Source of the DNA: Eggerthellaceae bacterium
GTDB lineage: Bacteria > Actinomycetota > Coriobacteriia > Coriobacteriales > Eggerthellaceae
Direction of reading: 5' to 3'
Assembly: GCA_017459805.1 (NCBI GenBank)
Contig: JAFUCE010000165.1
Coordinates: 1 to 44,929, forward strand
Length of the DNA stretch: 44,929 nt
The position numbers were made by a program, and so were the translations under genes. The notes beneath the pieces are model-generated. The model had not been told where the DNA came from and did no database searches. It saw only the letters and a program-made list of their open reading frames with translations. Positions 35,501-42,709 of this stretch are shown here, piece after piece. Position 1 is the first letter of the stretch. Each line of letters begins with the position of its first letter.

Positions 35501-35503
35501 TAA
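32501..35503 (+). CDS. Secreted clostripain-family (C11) cysteine protease with wall-anchor-like tail
   Basis: The 1000-residue protein has a signal peptide (hydrophobic core about 12-30, VALADEG cleavage region). The C11 catalytic domain has the His in LILNDHGEGPEGGYG (His205) and the catalytic Cys in FIDFDCCMMGN (Cys256 by alignment with the usual FDACLM). Two Listeria-Bacteroides repeats follow (GYTFECWEGS and GYTFDGWDTD regions, each ending TAKWKK). A Ser/Pro/Lys-rich linker then leads to a tail of VAKTGDS, a hydrophobic helix and KKRNREL. The tail resembles a sortase signal with a nonstandard motif, so cell-wall attachment is likely but not certain. ATG 32501 has AAGGAGG upstream. Clostripain-type enzymes cleave after Arg and process surface or host proteins. 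Confidence 0.85.
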   Translation: MNSRNAAITKRSLIVLGLLLAMVAAIFGGIHSPVALADEGEGPAPKPVRTTVALADEGKGPAPKPVRTIMIYLDGASSEENTPVLTAMLKEYMASKFDRSDFRVIVMTGGSLKWHLEASYLRDKDGNPDKLTEISSEYNQVWEVYGANDGGYLRLLDGDGVSGDGADAKRSEEELMSDPDTLQKFINYAHRIAPAGKYDLILNDHGEGPEGGYGFDDHDTANPDETLSVLELQQAISGSDVCAGGGKFDFIDFDCCMMGNFETALALSDCTDYYLGSADIDPHATVDYTALFDFLATDPDMDAWELGRKLVDLFGDYYNEHTDKVSVGPSDTYCVVNTKKLKQSGIVDKLLAIARQMRAEATAGSFYDEIRVPKDAYHFALVNLQDFATVMEQLGIGVYESDWRDPGFLNAYTPTALEIQNILHDEDIVYSRHTQRSDETHVFFGRNDDGSLTARGAKSPTSGLSIFAFNNPSESDVSGEVAFYIQAMRELSGAYEEGSVERELLETYLQAILDYELICHAGVAVSSLAEDGCAPDEIDYDKVLAYLKSQESEHIKRGWEYISKAFEASDRNVEAWLSGIIDIQRKEVLNNDKVSLKAESKDGTDYYRIDVADTPKRVIDVPALTVTAGTAVEPFKNPTMVFYGSAASDATGDSSEDYMTKTNSSYLIPKFDGQWYAVEDSDGVKHIASAASDHSVFASFSLNGKNLGVGELIFDDNGNAKSVYVYGNTIPIALDTLEGMLFVTLENDPFGGTSGAIDMPFMLEKTNAKLVKDHYSNLGIESVEAKLAIADMYGVKHEVKPELTFDPNGGTWTGGGDAVKKYDVGLETDFEIIAAPTRDGYTFECWEGSTYQPGQQYHADSDHTFTAKWKKNEPPAPAVFTVTFVDGLGNTLDTQTVESGKAATAPADPTRKGYTFDGWDTDFSNVTSDLTVTAKWKKNEQSKPSSSSNQTAKKTPTASNPSTVAKTGDSVNPIHLLLLLLLLASSGTIAAVAKKRNREL
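32600..32707 (+). repeat. 54-base in-frame tandem duplication across the signal-peptidase site
   Basis: Two near-identical 54-base units (32600-32653 and 32654-32707, differing at only a few positions) each encode VALADEG(E/K)GPAPKPVRT. The repeated part includes the ALA cleavage site, so the mature protein may begin with one or both copies. The high identity means the duplication is young. Confidence 0.9.
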
Positions 35504-35545
35504 GAACGGGCTACGCAAGAAGCGCGCTTGCGTGATAGAGCAGAT

Positions 35546-35578
35546 ACAAGAACGCCTCCGCTTTGGAGGCGTTCTTGT
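35546..35578 (+). terminator. Strong hairpin terminator after the protease gene
   Basis: ACAAGAACGCCTCC and its exact complement form a 14-base stem with a five-base GCTTT loop, 42 bases beyond the protease stop. The T-run is short, but position and stability fit termination. Confidence 0.75.
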
Positions 35579-35629
35579 GCCCAGCCATGGTAACGCTCAT
35601 CCCGAGCGGAGCCCGTAACGGCCCCTTTT

Positions 35630-35681
35630 TGTCATCCTGAGCGGAGCGGGCAGCGGCCCCCTCCGCTCAGGATTGATGACA
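35630..35681. repeat. Large palindromic repeat with GAGCGGAG core
   Basis: TGTCATCCTGAGCGGAG and CTCCGCTCAG with TGATGACA form a long imperfect hairpin between two convergent genes. Related GAGCGGAGC words occur on both sides (35604, 35695). Palindromes of this kind are usually dispersed genomic repeats; it may also serve as a bidirectional terminator. Confidence 0.6.
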
Positions 35682-35709
35682 TGCGGGGGCGCTTCGGCTC
35701 CGCTCAGAG

Positions 35710-36948
35710 TTACATAGGGGCGTGAGCAAGCTCGACGGACTCCTTCCGGGGAACAAAGATCGTCACCCTGGTTCCGCCACTCTGTAGAGCTTCAATCTGC
35801 ATCGTGCCACCGCACTTCGTTTTCAGTCGTTCACGGACATTGTCCAGGGCGAAATGCTGCCCCTCGCCATCGTGTGGCATAAAGCCCGGACCGTTGTCCT
35901 CCACGGTAATCTGGACGCCGCGCCCCAGGTTGCGCGTGGCGATGGAGATCTGTAGAGGCTTCGAATCGGGGTCCATGCCGTGCTTGACGGCGTTTTCCAC
36001 GATGGGTTGCAGCATGAGGGGCACAACGTTAAATGACGTGACGGGTGTGTCGAACTCCACGAACACCCGACCTTCGTAACAGGCCTGCTCCACCGCAAGG
36101 TATGCCCTCGTATGTTCCAGCTCCTTTTCGAAGGGAATCGTGCCCTCTTGAGCAATGGCTTCGAGGTTATTCTGCAAGTAGCGGGAAAAGTCCCGCGTGG
36201 TCTGCTGAGCTTTCTTTGGGTCTTTGGCGATAAGGTAGTAGATGCTTGCGAGCGTGTTGTGAATGAAATGGGGTCGCATTTGTAGGACGGCGACGCGCGC
36301 CCTCTGCTGTGCGGACTCTTCCTTTTGCTGTAGGTAGTGTTGGACGAGGTCGCTCAAGAGAAGCAGTTCGATGGGGATGGTTTGGATGGATGCGGGCGCC
36401 AGGAAGCACGCCAAGAACAATACACGCTGCAAGTTCGTCAGCTTTCCCCACCGCCTGAACAGGGCAATCAGGAAGAACGCACTCATTGCGAGGACAAGAA
36501 TAAAAGCCACAACCGACAGGGGGTTGGCATGCGCTCCCTCGCCGGAAGCAACGCCTGTTCTCCCGGCTAGCTGCGCTGCGATTCCCGCTACAATCAGGGC
36601 CACCGTGAGTGCGGCCAGGATACGCATAGACGTGCTCTTTCGCCAATCCTCGCCGCAGCACCAGAGAAAGAACGCGAATACCAGCACGAATGGGATTGGG
36701 GCCATTATCGTCATGAGCACACGCATAATCGGAAGCAGTTCGGGCAGGCTTCCTGCTTGCAAAGTGGTGGTCAAGACCAGCTCGTAGGCCGTCCTGGCAA
36801 TCGTCGTCAACAGGATGGCGACGCACAAGCCCCTTGGCCATCGGTTGACCTCGCGGGCAAGATAGACCAACACGAGGCCGAACACCCCGAATAGAATTCC
36901 CGACCCGTCAATGAGCGCGGTGATGAAGAAATCCAAATCCGTTATCAC
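35710..36948 (-). CDS. LytS-type sensor histidine kinase
   Basis: In the 412-residue protein, residues 1-205 hold six or seven membrane segments. They are followed by a short coiled linker and the His_kinase domain with RPHFIHNTLASIYYLI (phospho-acceptor probably His227), the N box PIVENAVKHG (315-324), DNGPGF (351-356) and LDNVRERL. The order and motifs are those of the LytS/AgrC-like HPK family, which phosphorylates a paired regulator. The start codon overlaps the stop of the upstream regulator gene by four bases, so the two are co-translated. The signal is unknown; the N-terminal part has no recognisable ligand domain. Confidence 0.9.
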   Translation of the reverse strand: MITDLDFFITALIDGSGILFGVFGLVLVYLAREVNRWPRGLCVAILLTTIARTAYELVLTTTLQAGSLPELLPIMRVLMTIMAPIPFVLVFAFFLWCCGEDWRKSTSMRILAALTVALIVAGIAAQLAGRTGVASGEGAHANPLSVVAFILVLAMSAFFLIALFRRWGKLTNLQRVLFLACFLAPASIQTIPIELLLLSDLVQHYLQQKEESAQQRARVAVLQMRPHFIHNTLASIYYLIAKDPKKAQQTTRDFSRYLQNNLEAIAQEGTIPFEKELEHTRAYLAVEQACYEGRVFVEFDTPVTSFNVVPLMLQPIVENAVKHGMDPDSKPLQISIATRNLGRGVQITVEDNGPGFMPHDGEGQHFALDNVRERLKTKCGGTMQIEALQSGGTRVTIFVPRKESVELAHAPM

Positions 36949-37535
36949 AGAAGCCCTCGTGCGGGGCGCCTCAGCTTGGGTATAAGCCTGCGGACCTCTT
37001 CCACTTCAAGCGGCTTGAGTATAAAGCCAATTGCGTCGGTGTCCCATGCGTCGAGGGAGTATTCCGGGTATCCGGTGAGATAGACCATATTCGAGTTTGG
37101 TCTGATCTGCAGGAGCTTTTGGCACAGGTCGAGCCCGCTGGTTTTGCCCAGATTGATGTCCAGAAACGCCAGCGCAACAGGGTTGTTTTCGAAATAGTCC
37201 ACAGCTTCCGTCGGGCTCGAGACGCCGATGACGTTCGCGTTTGGGAATGCTTCTTGCAATATGGGGATGCTTCCCTCGAGGGCGATGGGACTATCGTCCA
37301 GCAACAAAATGTTTGAGCTCTCTTGGGAATCGTCTGCGGCTGCAAGGAGCATCGCTAGATCTACATTCAACGACTCGGCGATTTTGAAGATCATGGCCAC
37401 GTCGGGCAGACGATGTCCGGCTTCCCAGTTCGCAATGGCAGAACGAGTGACGTGTAGTCGATTCGCCAGCTGCTGCTGGGAAAAGCCCCTTTCGGTTCTC
37501 AGGCGGCAAAGCGTATCTCCAAGGAACTGTGCCAT
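36945..37535 (-). CDS. Response regulator with N-terminal XRE HTH and C-terminal receiver domain
   Basis: The 196-residue protein begins with an XRE-type HTH (residues 7-65, GFSQQQLANRLHVTRSAIANW) followed directly by a receiver domain (75-185) with Asp80/Asp81, the phospho-acceptor Asp126 in LAFLDINLGK, Thr154 and Lys174. The usual LytTR or other C-terminal DNA-binding domain is missing; DNA binding is supplied by the HTH at the other end. This reverses the common layout and suggests that phosphorylation modulates an XRE repressor. It pairs with the kinase by overlap. Confidence 0.9.
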   Translation of the reverse strand: MAQFLGDTLCRLRTERGFSQQQLANRLHVTRSAIANWEAGHRLPDVAMIFKIAESLNVDLAMLLAAADDSQESSNILLLDDSPIALEGSIPILQEAFPNANVIGVSSPTEAVDYFENNPVALAFLDINLGKTSGLDLCQKLLQIRPNSNMVYLTGYPEYSLDAWDTDAIGFILKPLEVEEVRRLIPKLRRPARGLL

Positions 37536-37979
37536 AGCGCTTTCTGCGTCGTTTCCTTTGTGCGAAAAGTCTTATACCTGGAGGCGTCTCAAATAGAGGG
37601 CCAAATAATTATTTTCGATGTACGAACTTGCGCTTGTCAAGAAAGCTTGTAAAAAGAACGTCACAAACTGAAACACTGCAAAGAGGGTGCAGTGGCGTAT
37701 ATTGAAACTACATATAGTTCAAAATTGACGATGCGGTGATACAAGAAGCGAAACGAAGAACGGCGGCATCTGTTTTTAGGAAAGCATGGCGGTGGCAAGC
37801 GGCGCCATTGTTCACCCAGATAAAGAATGGTTAGAAGAGAGTAGGGGGCATGAACGCGCTCGTGTTTGTGTCGAAGGCCGCAAAGGTTGGGGCGCCCAGC
37901 TGCGCGAGGTGCAGCTTGCGAGGAAGGAACCAGAGGGTGATGGCAGAGAGGCCCTTTGGCTTGCGAAAGGAGATTTAAC
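37536..37979. other. Intergenic region upstream of the small membrane protein gene
   Basis: This gap of about 440 bases separates the leftward kinase/regulator pair from the rightward membrane gene. A bulged inverted repeat around TTGAAACTA and TAGTTCAA (37702-37721) could be an operator for either side. A frame of 42 codons starting near 37850 lacks a convincing ribosome site and is not called. Nothing else supportable was found. Confidence 0.4.
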
Positions 37980-38447
37980 ATGCAAGAGAAAATCAAGAAC
38001 GCGAAGAGCACATTGAAAGTCTTGGGAATCCTGAGCATCATCCTTGGTGTTTTTGGAATCATCCTTGGTGCTATGTCGTTTGCAGGCGGCGGTTTGCTCG
38101 CAGGCCAAATGGCTTCAACAGCCGCATCGGGTGGCATGAGCGCGGACGCGGCGGACACCGCTGCCGGCGCGACGGGCCTGATGTTGGTCGGCGGCATTTT
38201 GATTCTCGTATCGGGGATCTTCACTCTGCTTTTGGGCATCTTCTCGGTCCGCGGAGCTAACGACTTCAGCAAGATCGGGGCAGCATACGCTTTGGCTCTC
38301 ATCAACCTTGTTCTGTCGGTCATCTCCGTCTTTGTCACGATTTTCATCAGCGGGATGAACATTTCGGCTATCCTCGACGCTGCTGTTGGCATCGTGTTCA
38401 GCGCCGTCATCTTCTGGGCTGCGAAAACCATTAAGGACAACGCATAA
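37980..38447 (+). CDS. Small membrane protein with four predicted helices
   Basis: The 155-residue protein has AAAGGAG nine bases before the ATG at 37980. Four hydrophobic segments are visible: LGILSIILGVFGIILGAMSF, TGLMLVGGILILVSGIFTLL, an Ala/Val-rich segment (YALALINLVLSVISVFV) and a final FSAVIFWAA stretch. The loop between helices 1 and 2 is rich in small residues and repeats ASGGMSADAADTAAGATG. Small proteins of this kind are common in Coriobacteriia and have no known role. It is followed seven bases later by a REP-like hairpin. Confidence 0.75.
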   Translation: MQEKIKNAKSTLKVLGILSIILGVFGIILGAMSFAGGGLLAGQMASTAASGGMSADAADTAAGATGLMLVGGILILVSGIFTLLLGIFSVRGANDFSKIGAAYALALINLVLSVISVFVTIFISGMNISAILDAAVGIVFSAVIFWAAKTIKDNA

Positions 38448-38453
38448 AAGCAA

Positions 38454-38486
38454 AATGATACAGAGGGTCGGTTCCGGTGTATCATT
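38454..38486. repeat. REP-like hairpin, copy 2
   Basis: AATGATACA (38454-38462) and TGTATCATT (38478-38486) form a perfect nine-base stem over GAGGGTCGGTTCCGG. Read rightward it is the first thing after the membrane protein gene and may act as its terminator. Confidence 0.8.
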
Positions 38487-38598
38487 CGGACACTGGCTCT
38501 TCCTTCAAAATGAAATGGTTCCGGCGGGTCTCGATGAGGCCCGCCTTCTGTATGCGCGAGAGCTCGGCCGAAAGCGCGCTGCGGTCGACTCCCAGGAA
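38482..38598 (-). pseudogene. C-terminal fragment of a Crp/Fnr family regulator
   Basis: The leftward frame encodes FLGVDRSALSAELSRIQK, AGLIETRRNHFILK and a stop at 38482-38484, the recognisable C-terminal winged-helix end of Crp/Fnr regulators (the VDRSALSxEL and GLI-R-H-F motifs). The rest of the gene is absent; both ends of the fragment coincide with REP-like hairpins, and the stop lies inside one. It is clearly a remnant, showing that a regulator and perhaps its target genes were lost here. Confidence 0.75.
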
Positions 38599-38629
38599 TG
38601 ATGCAGGGGGTCGGTTCCGGTGCATCATT
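38597..38629. repeat. REP-like hairpin, copy 3
   Basis: AATGATGCA (38597-38605) and TGCATCATT (38621-38629) carry the same loop, GGGGGTCGGTTCCGG, as copy 2. The seventh arm base differs between the copies (A in copy 2, G here), and the paired base on the other side has changed with it, so the pairing itself is conserved. Confidence 0.8.
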
Positions 38630-39395
38630 CAGATGCGTGCATAATGGCTCCTTCCCTGATGCGAACCTCGGCCATTCGGCGGTTTTCAGGTGGTTACACT
38701 TTAGCTATTCAGTGGGCGCTGATGCAAGCTTCGGGGCACCCAGTGGCATCTATGCACAGGAGGGCTGCACGTTGTGGCACAACGCACAGTGAGCCCATGC
38801 CGGCCCCGTGAGTTGGCTTCTTCGCGTCAGAAGAATACAGGCGACACCCACTCCGCGCCCATGACCAACCCGAACGTGATCGAATTGGGCGGCGCTTCAA
38901 AGTTCACCTTTCGGTTGGCTCGGGCGCCTAGGCCACATCGAGCACAACCGCGCTTGTCCTGCTCATTCTATGCGAGGGCGTGCTTCACTTCGCCTGGTCA
39001 CAAGCTTCCACACTAGCCAGTCGATGCCCAAAAGCGCCAAGACAACGTACGCATACAAGGGAATAATCACGGGAAGAGAATCTGGCAAGAACGAAAGCAT
39101 GCTGTATCGGCTCGGTTATCGCGTGAGTAGCTTTAGCTGGGGTTGGAAACCTCCCTGGAAAAGCGTCCCACACTATTTGGCAAAACGATCTTAGTGTCGA
39201 ACGGAAAACTTCAGTTTGTTCTACCAGTTCAACGCCTTGTTTTTAGTATTAGCGGCAACAAGAAGATCCTCGAAGGCCACGGTCTCGCATCGGCTGGTAT
39301 TCTCTAGCATTCCCCCCGAATTCCCCCATTTTTGCCAAAACCCGCGATTTCGATTCCCTCCTCGCAGTGTTTGTGTAACGCATCAAGAATCGGTT
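38630..39395. other. Degraded region with probable gene remnants
   Basis: No intact gene is supported. Read leftward, frames joined across a one-base shift near 39060 give a plausible membrane segment (LYAYVVLALLGIDWLVWKL), and another leftward segment near 38765-38800 contains CALCH, a CxxCH heme-type motif, without a surrounding domain. The heme motif could be chance. Together with the Crp/Fnr tail these may be traces of a lost respiratory locus, but that is speculation. ATTCCCCCCGAATTCCCCC at 39309-39327 resembles a motif near 44507. Confidence 0.35.
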
Positions 39396-39461
39396 CTATA
39401 TCGCGCTCTCGTCGATCAGGAAATCGTATATGCCGATGCGCAGCACGCCGTTTTCGTAACT
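39396..39461 (-). pseudogene. 3'-terminal fragment of a DUF4143 ATPase gene
   Basis: The leftward frame reads YENGVLRIGIYDFLIDESAI and a stop at 39396-39398. It matches the end of the ATPase at 26674 (GVLHIGIYDFLTDGSAI) residue for residue apart from three changes. DNA similarity also extends a few tens of bases past the stop. This is the tail of a fourth family member, truncated just upstream of the TetR gene end. Confidence 0.75.
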
Positions 39462-39476
39462 CTGCGCTTGGACCGC

Positions 39477-40073
39477 TCAAAGCATTCCGACGATTCCGTT
39501 CGCAGTGACTTCCCCAATTAAGGCCGCAGCATCATCGAGGGCTTTCTGGTCGCGTCCAGAGTGCTCCCACTCGCCGTAAACGGCGAAGAGACCACCGAGA
39601 TAGAAGGCCAGCCAGTCCTCGAGCGCCTCGACTTCCCGCATGCCGCGCTTGCGCAGCTCGATCCTGCAAACGTCGGCAAGCGGTTCGCGGGCGAGGTCGA
39701 GCAGCTGGGCGGTCGACAGGCTCTTCACCACGTTGCCGGCAAGATTGGGGTCGTCGCGCAACATCTCGAGCACGGTACGTGTCAGTTCGCGCACCAAGTC
39801 GCCGACATCGCGAAGCTCGCCTGCGGGCTGCAACGCGTCGGTGGCAAGTTCCACACGCTCGCGCGCACTCTGTCGCAACAGCTCCTCAACTGTGCCGTAG
39901 TGGACGTAGAAAGTCCTGCGGCTGATGCGGGCTTCGCGCGCGATGGCGCTCACGGTGATGTCGTTGTACGGCATGGTCTCGAGCAGGCGCTCGAACGCCG
40001 CACGTATGCCCTCGCGCGTCTTCACCACGCGCTGGTCGATCTCGTTGACTGCCGGCTTCCATGGTTCGCTCAT
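39477..40073 (-). CDS. TetR family transcriptional regulator
   Basis: In the 198-residue protein the N-terminal HTH (about 18-66) reads TREGIRAAFERLLETMPYND, then ITVSAIAREARISRRTFYVHY, a standard TetR DNA-binding domain. The C-terminal helical part should bind an unknown ligand. It is divergent from the radical SAM gene, and the 153-base gap between them holds two direct repeats around short palindromes, so it probably controls itself and that gene. Confidence 0.9.
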   Translation of the reverse strand: MSEPWKPAVNEIDQRVVKTREGIRAAFERLLETMPYNDITVSAIAREARISRRTFYVHYGTVEELLRQSARERVELATDALQPAGELRDVGDLVRELTRTVLEMLRDDPNLAGNVVKSLSTAQLLDLAREPLADVCRIELRKRGMREVEALEDWLAFYLGGLFAVYGEWEHSGRDQKALDDAAALIGEVTANGIVGML

Positions 40074-40170
40074 CTACGCCCTCCCGTAAAAATACAATCC
40101 CGATCGTTCTGTTGCTTAACGACCGTTTCGCCCTTGTTTGGAAATTGACCAACCAATCTCTCTATTTAGA

Positions 40171-40204
40171 ATACATTTGTATTGTAATAGTCATTTGTAT
40201 TGTA
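40171..40204. promoter_or_regulatory. Operator-like repeats between TetR and radical SAM genes
   Basis: CATTTGTATTGTA occurs twice in direct orientation (40174-40186 and 40192-40204), 18 bases apart. The first overlaps the palindrome ATACA-TT-TGTAT (40171-40182). They lie 23-56 bases upstream of the radical SAM start, suited to repression by the divergently encoded TetR protein. Confidence 0.6.
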
Positions 40205-40226
40205 TCACTAAGTCAGGAGGCTACGC

Positions 40227-41576
40227 ATGAAAAAGGAGATCGAGAAGCTCGGCGTAAAGGGTACGCTCAAGCTGATGCGCAATAGCCCCGAGAAAGCATT
40301 GCCTAGACTTATGGACATCATGGATGCCGTCTCGCAAGGTGAAATGCCCGCCCAACGCGCAGCATTGAGGCGGGCCATCGAGGACGAGGAGTGCAACTGG
40401 CACCGAATGCTCATGCGAGTTCTCACCGAGATTGACCCCAGCATCTTGGATGCCCTCATCGTGAACTTTGCGCTCAACGCGAGCATGGAAGGTTGGCAAC
40501 GCCAGATCGAAGCGCGCGAGCGTTACGGCTGCAACGTTCCCTGGGCGATACTGCTCGACCCGACGAGTGCGTGCAACCTGCGCTGCAAAGGCTGCTGGGC
40601 GGCCGATTACGGCAACAAGCTGAACCTCTCCTACGACGACATCGATTCCATCATCGAGCAGGGCAAGGAGCTTGGCGTGTACTTTTACATCTACACGGGC
40701 GGCGAGCCCCTCGTGCGCAAGGCAGACATTGTGAAGCTGTGCGAGAAGCACGACGATTGCGTGTTCCTGGCCTTCACGAACGGCACGCTCATCGACGAGG
40801 CGTTCTGCGACGACATGCTGCGCGTGAAGAACTTCATCCCGGCGGTCAGCGTCGAAGGCGACCGCGAATCAACCGACGCTCGACGCGGCGCAGGCGTCTA
40901 CGACCGCGCGGTGCGCGGAATGGACCTCATGCGCGAGAGGATGATCCCCTTCGGCATCTCGTGCTGCTACACGTCGGCCAACTTCAAGCAGGTGTCCTCT
41001 CCCGAGTACCTGGACTGGCTGATCGACCAAGGCGCCATGTTCATCTGGTACTTCCACTACATGCCAGTCGGCAGCGATGCCGACGTGTCCCTCATGGTGA
41101 GCCCCGAGCAGCGCATGGACATGTACTATCGCGTGCGCGAGTTCCGCGAGACCAAGGACCTGTTCGCCATGGACTTCCAGAACGACGGCGAGTTCGTGCA
41201 GGGCTGCATCGCAGGCGGGAGGCGCTACCTGCACATCAACGCGAACGGCGACGTCGACCCATGCGTGTTTGTGCACTTCAGCGACTCGAACATCCACGAG
41301 AAGACGCTCCTGGAATGCTTGCAGAGCCCGCTGTTCATGGCCTATCACGACGGTCAGCCCTTCAACGACAACATGCTGCGCCCCTGCCCGATGCTCGAGA
41401 ACCCGCAGCTGCTACGCGAGATAATCGCGCGCACGGGGGCGCACTCGACCAACCTGGAGGGCGCGGAGACCGTCGAGGAACTCTGCGGCCGCTGCGACGC
41501 CTACGCCGAGCATTGGAAGCCCGCAGCCGACTACCTCTGGGAGAAGCATCCGCACGTGGTCGACTTCGTGCGGTAG
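40227..41576 (+). CDS. Radical SAM protein
   Basis: In the 449-residue protein an N-terminal helical extension (1-100) precedes the radical SAM core with CNLRCKGC, a CX3CX2C cluster (Cys116, Cys120, Cys123), and the GGEPL motif at about 157-161. The C-terminal third has further cysteines (QGCIAGG, DPCVFVH, RPCPM, LCGRC) spaced like a SPASM or twitch domain that binds extra iron-sulfur clusters. Such enzymes modify peptides, proteins or cofactors; no substrate gene is adjacent, so the target is unknown. AGGAGG lies eight bases before the ATG. Control by the divergent TetR protein is likely from the repeats between them. GC-rich codon use fits the host backbone. Confidence 0.85.
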   Translation: MKKEIEKLGVKGTLKLMRNSPEKALPRLMDIMDAVSQGEMPAQRAALRRAIEDEECNWHRMLMRVLTEIDPSILDALIVNFALNASMEGWQRQIEARERYGCNVPWAILLDPTSACNLRCKGCWAADYGNKLNLSYDDIDSIIEQGKELGVYFYIYTGGEPLVRKADIVKLCEKHDDCVFLAFTNGTLIDEAFCDDMLRVKNFIPAVSVEGDRESTDARRGAGVYDRAVRGMDLMRERMIPFGISCCYTSANFKQVSSPEYLDWLIDQGAMFIWYFHYMPVGSDADVSLMVSPEQRMDMYYRVREFRETKDLFAMDFQNDGEFVQGCIAGGRRYLHINANGDVDPCVFVHFSDSNIHEKTLLECLQSPLFMAYHDGQPFNDNMLRPCPMLENPQLLREIIARTGAHSTNLEGAETVEELCGRCDAYAEHWKPAADYLWEKHPHVVDFVR

Positions 41577-41695
41577 GCAAGGGCGACGACCACGATGAGT
41601 ACAATTGCGCGTTTCATGCAACCCTTCTGCAGCCCCCGCCACATAAGCGCTAAATCCATAGCTAGTCCGCATAAACGCACCTCGCCACGCAACGC

Positions 41696-41721
41696 AGCGG
41701 CCCCACAGGAATGGCCGCTTT
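41696..41721 (+). terminator. Terminator after the radical SAM gene
   Basis: AGCGGCC (41696-41702) and GGCCGCT (41713-41719) pair over a ten-base loop and are followed by TTTTC. It lies about 120 bases beyond the radical SAM stop. The rest of the gap to 41873 contains a likely promoter (TTTACG and TATGAT around 41752-41774). Confidence 0.7.
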
Positions 41722-41873
41722 TCTCCTAGGGAAACGCGACCATTTCATTTTGGTTTACGGATAGGCTATGATAACCCAGGCGCTTTCGCTGATTTGCTAC
41801 CATCGCGAAAGCTTCGTTCAGCCAGAAGGCAAAGCGCTCTTCTTTTTGCCACGGACCGGAAAGGAAGGCTCGC

Positions 41874-42656
41874 ATGGACTACGGCGCAACCCTCATACCC
41901 GAGCTCGATGGAAACCTCAGAGCGCATAACGTAAGACTGCCGGCATCGGCCCAGCTCGCAAGCGGTATCCGCGTACTTGGGCGCTTGATACGCTCGATTG
42001 TGTACACCACCGACATCGCCATCATCCGCAACTGTGACGCCGATGCGGTCTTCGCCGTCTACCCCTTCACGCCCCAGCAGGTCATATCGGACATGCTGGT
42101 GAAAGCCTCGTCCATCCCCGTGTTCGTGGGCATTGGCGGCGGCACCACAAGCGGCCCCCGCTCGGCAGCGCTGGCGCGCGACGCCGAGGCTGCGGGCGCT
42201 TACGGCGTGGTGCTGAACGCGCCCGCCAGCAACACCACGCTCGAGATGGTCAGCCGCGTCGTCGACATCCCCGTCATCGTGACCGTGGTCGACGACAACC
42301 CGGAGACCATCGCCAACCGCCTTGCGGCAGGCGCCTCGATCGTGAACGTCTCGGGCGGGAAGCGCACGTGCGAATACGTTGCCAATTTGCGTAGGCAGTT
42401 CCCCGAATTGCCGATCCTCGCGACGGGCGGCAAGACGGATGCGACCATCGAGGCCACGGCCATGGCGGGCGCCAACGCGGTCATCTGCACGCCGCCGTCG
42501 AACGGCGAGCTGTTCTCGCCCATGATGGAGCGCTACCGCCAGAACACCGAGCACAACAAGCCGAAGACCGGCTTCCGACCGCTATCGCAGGCCGCGCTCG
42601 CCGAGATGGCCGAGTACATCGAACGGCTGAAGGACGACGGCCTGCTACCAGGCTAA
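41874..42656 (+). CDS. TIM-barrel protein, function unknown
   Basis: The 260-residue protein reads as a (beta/alpha)8 barrel with repeated short strands: IAIIRNCDADAVFAVYPF, IPVFVGIGGG, AYGVVLNAPAS, IPVIVTVVDD and ILATGGKTDATI. A final ATGGKTDA...AGANAVICTPPS looks like the phosphate-binding end of many sugar-phosphate barrels. It resembles small barrel proteins often annotated simply as hydrolase. AAGGAAGG precedes the ATG. The M20 gene follows after a hairpin, so the two may be co-transcribed and act in one pathway; that is inference. Confidence 0.7.
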   Translation: MDYGATLIPELDGNLRAHNVRLPASAQLASGIRVLGRLIRSIVYTTDIAIIRNCDADAVFAVYPFTPQQVISDMLVKASSIPVFVGIGGGTTSGPRSAALARDAEAAGAYGVVLNAPASNTTLEMVSRVVDIPVIVTVVDDNPETIANRLAAGASIVNVSGGKRTCEYVANLRRQFPELPILATGGKTDATIEATAMAGANAVICTPPSNGELFSPMMERYRQNTEHNKPKTGFRPLSQAALAEMAEYIERLKDDGLLPG

Positions 42657-42691
42657 AATAGCCAAGTAAGGGACAGTCCTTTTTGGCTATT
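42657..42691 (+). promoter_or_regulatory. Hairpin between the TIM-barrel and M20 genes
   Basis: AATAGCCAA (42657-42665) and TTGGCTATT (42683-42691) form a nine-base stem enclosing a second short pairing (AGGGA with TCCTT). It begins right after the upstream stop and ends some ten bases before the next ribosome site. It could be a partial terminator or an mRNA-stabilising element within an operon. Confidence 0.6.
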
Positions 42692-42709
42692 TCCAAGAGG
42701 AGGGCGAAC

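Noticed and set aside
37661-38485. Long leftward frame of 274 codons opposite the small membrane protein gene
   Set aside because: It is antisense to a gene with a good ribosome site and four clear membrane helices; its own product is low in complexity and matches no family.
38760-38810. CALCH motif as a cytochrome c gene
   Set aside because: Only one CxxCH in a frame broken by stops on both sides; kept only as a remark in the degraded-region entry.
40493-41653. 386-codon frame inside the radical SAM gene
   Set aside because: Arg/His-rich composition typical of an out-of-frame GC-rich gene; the true frame has the iron-sulfur motifs.
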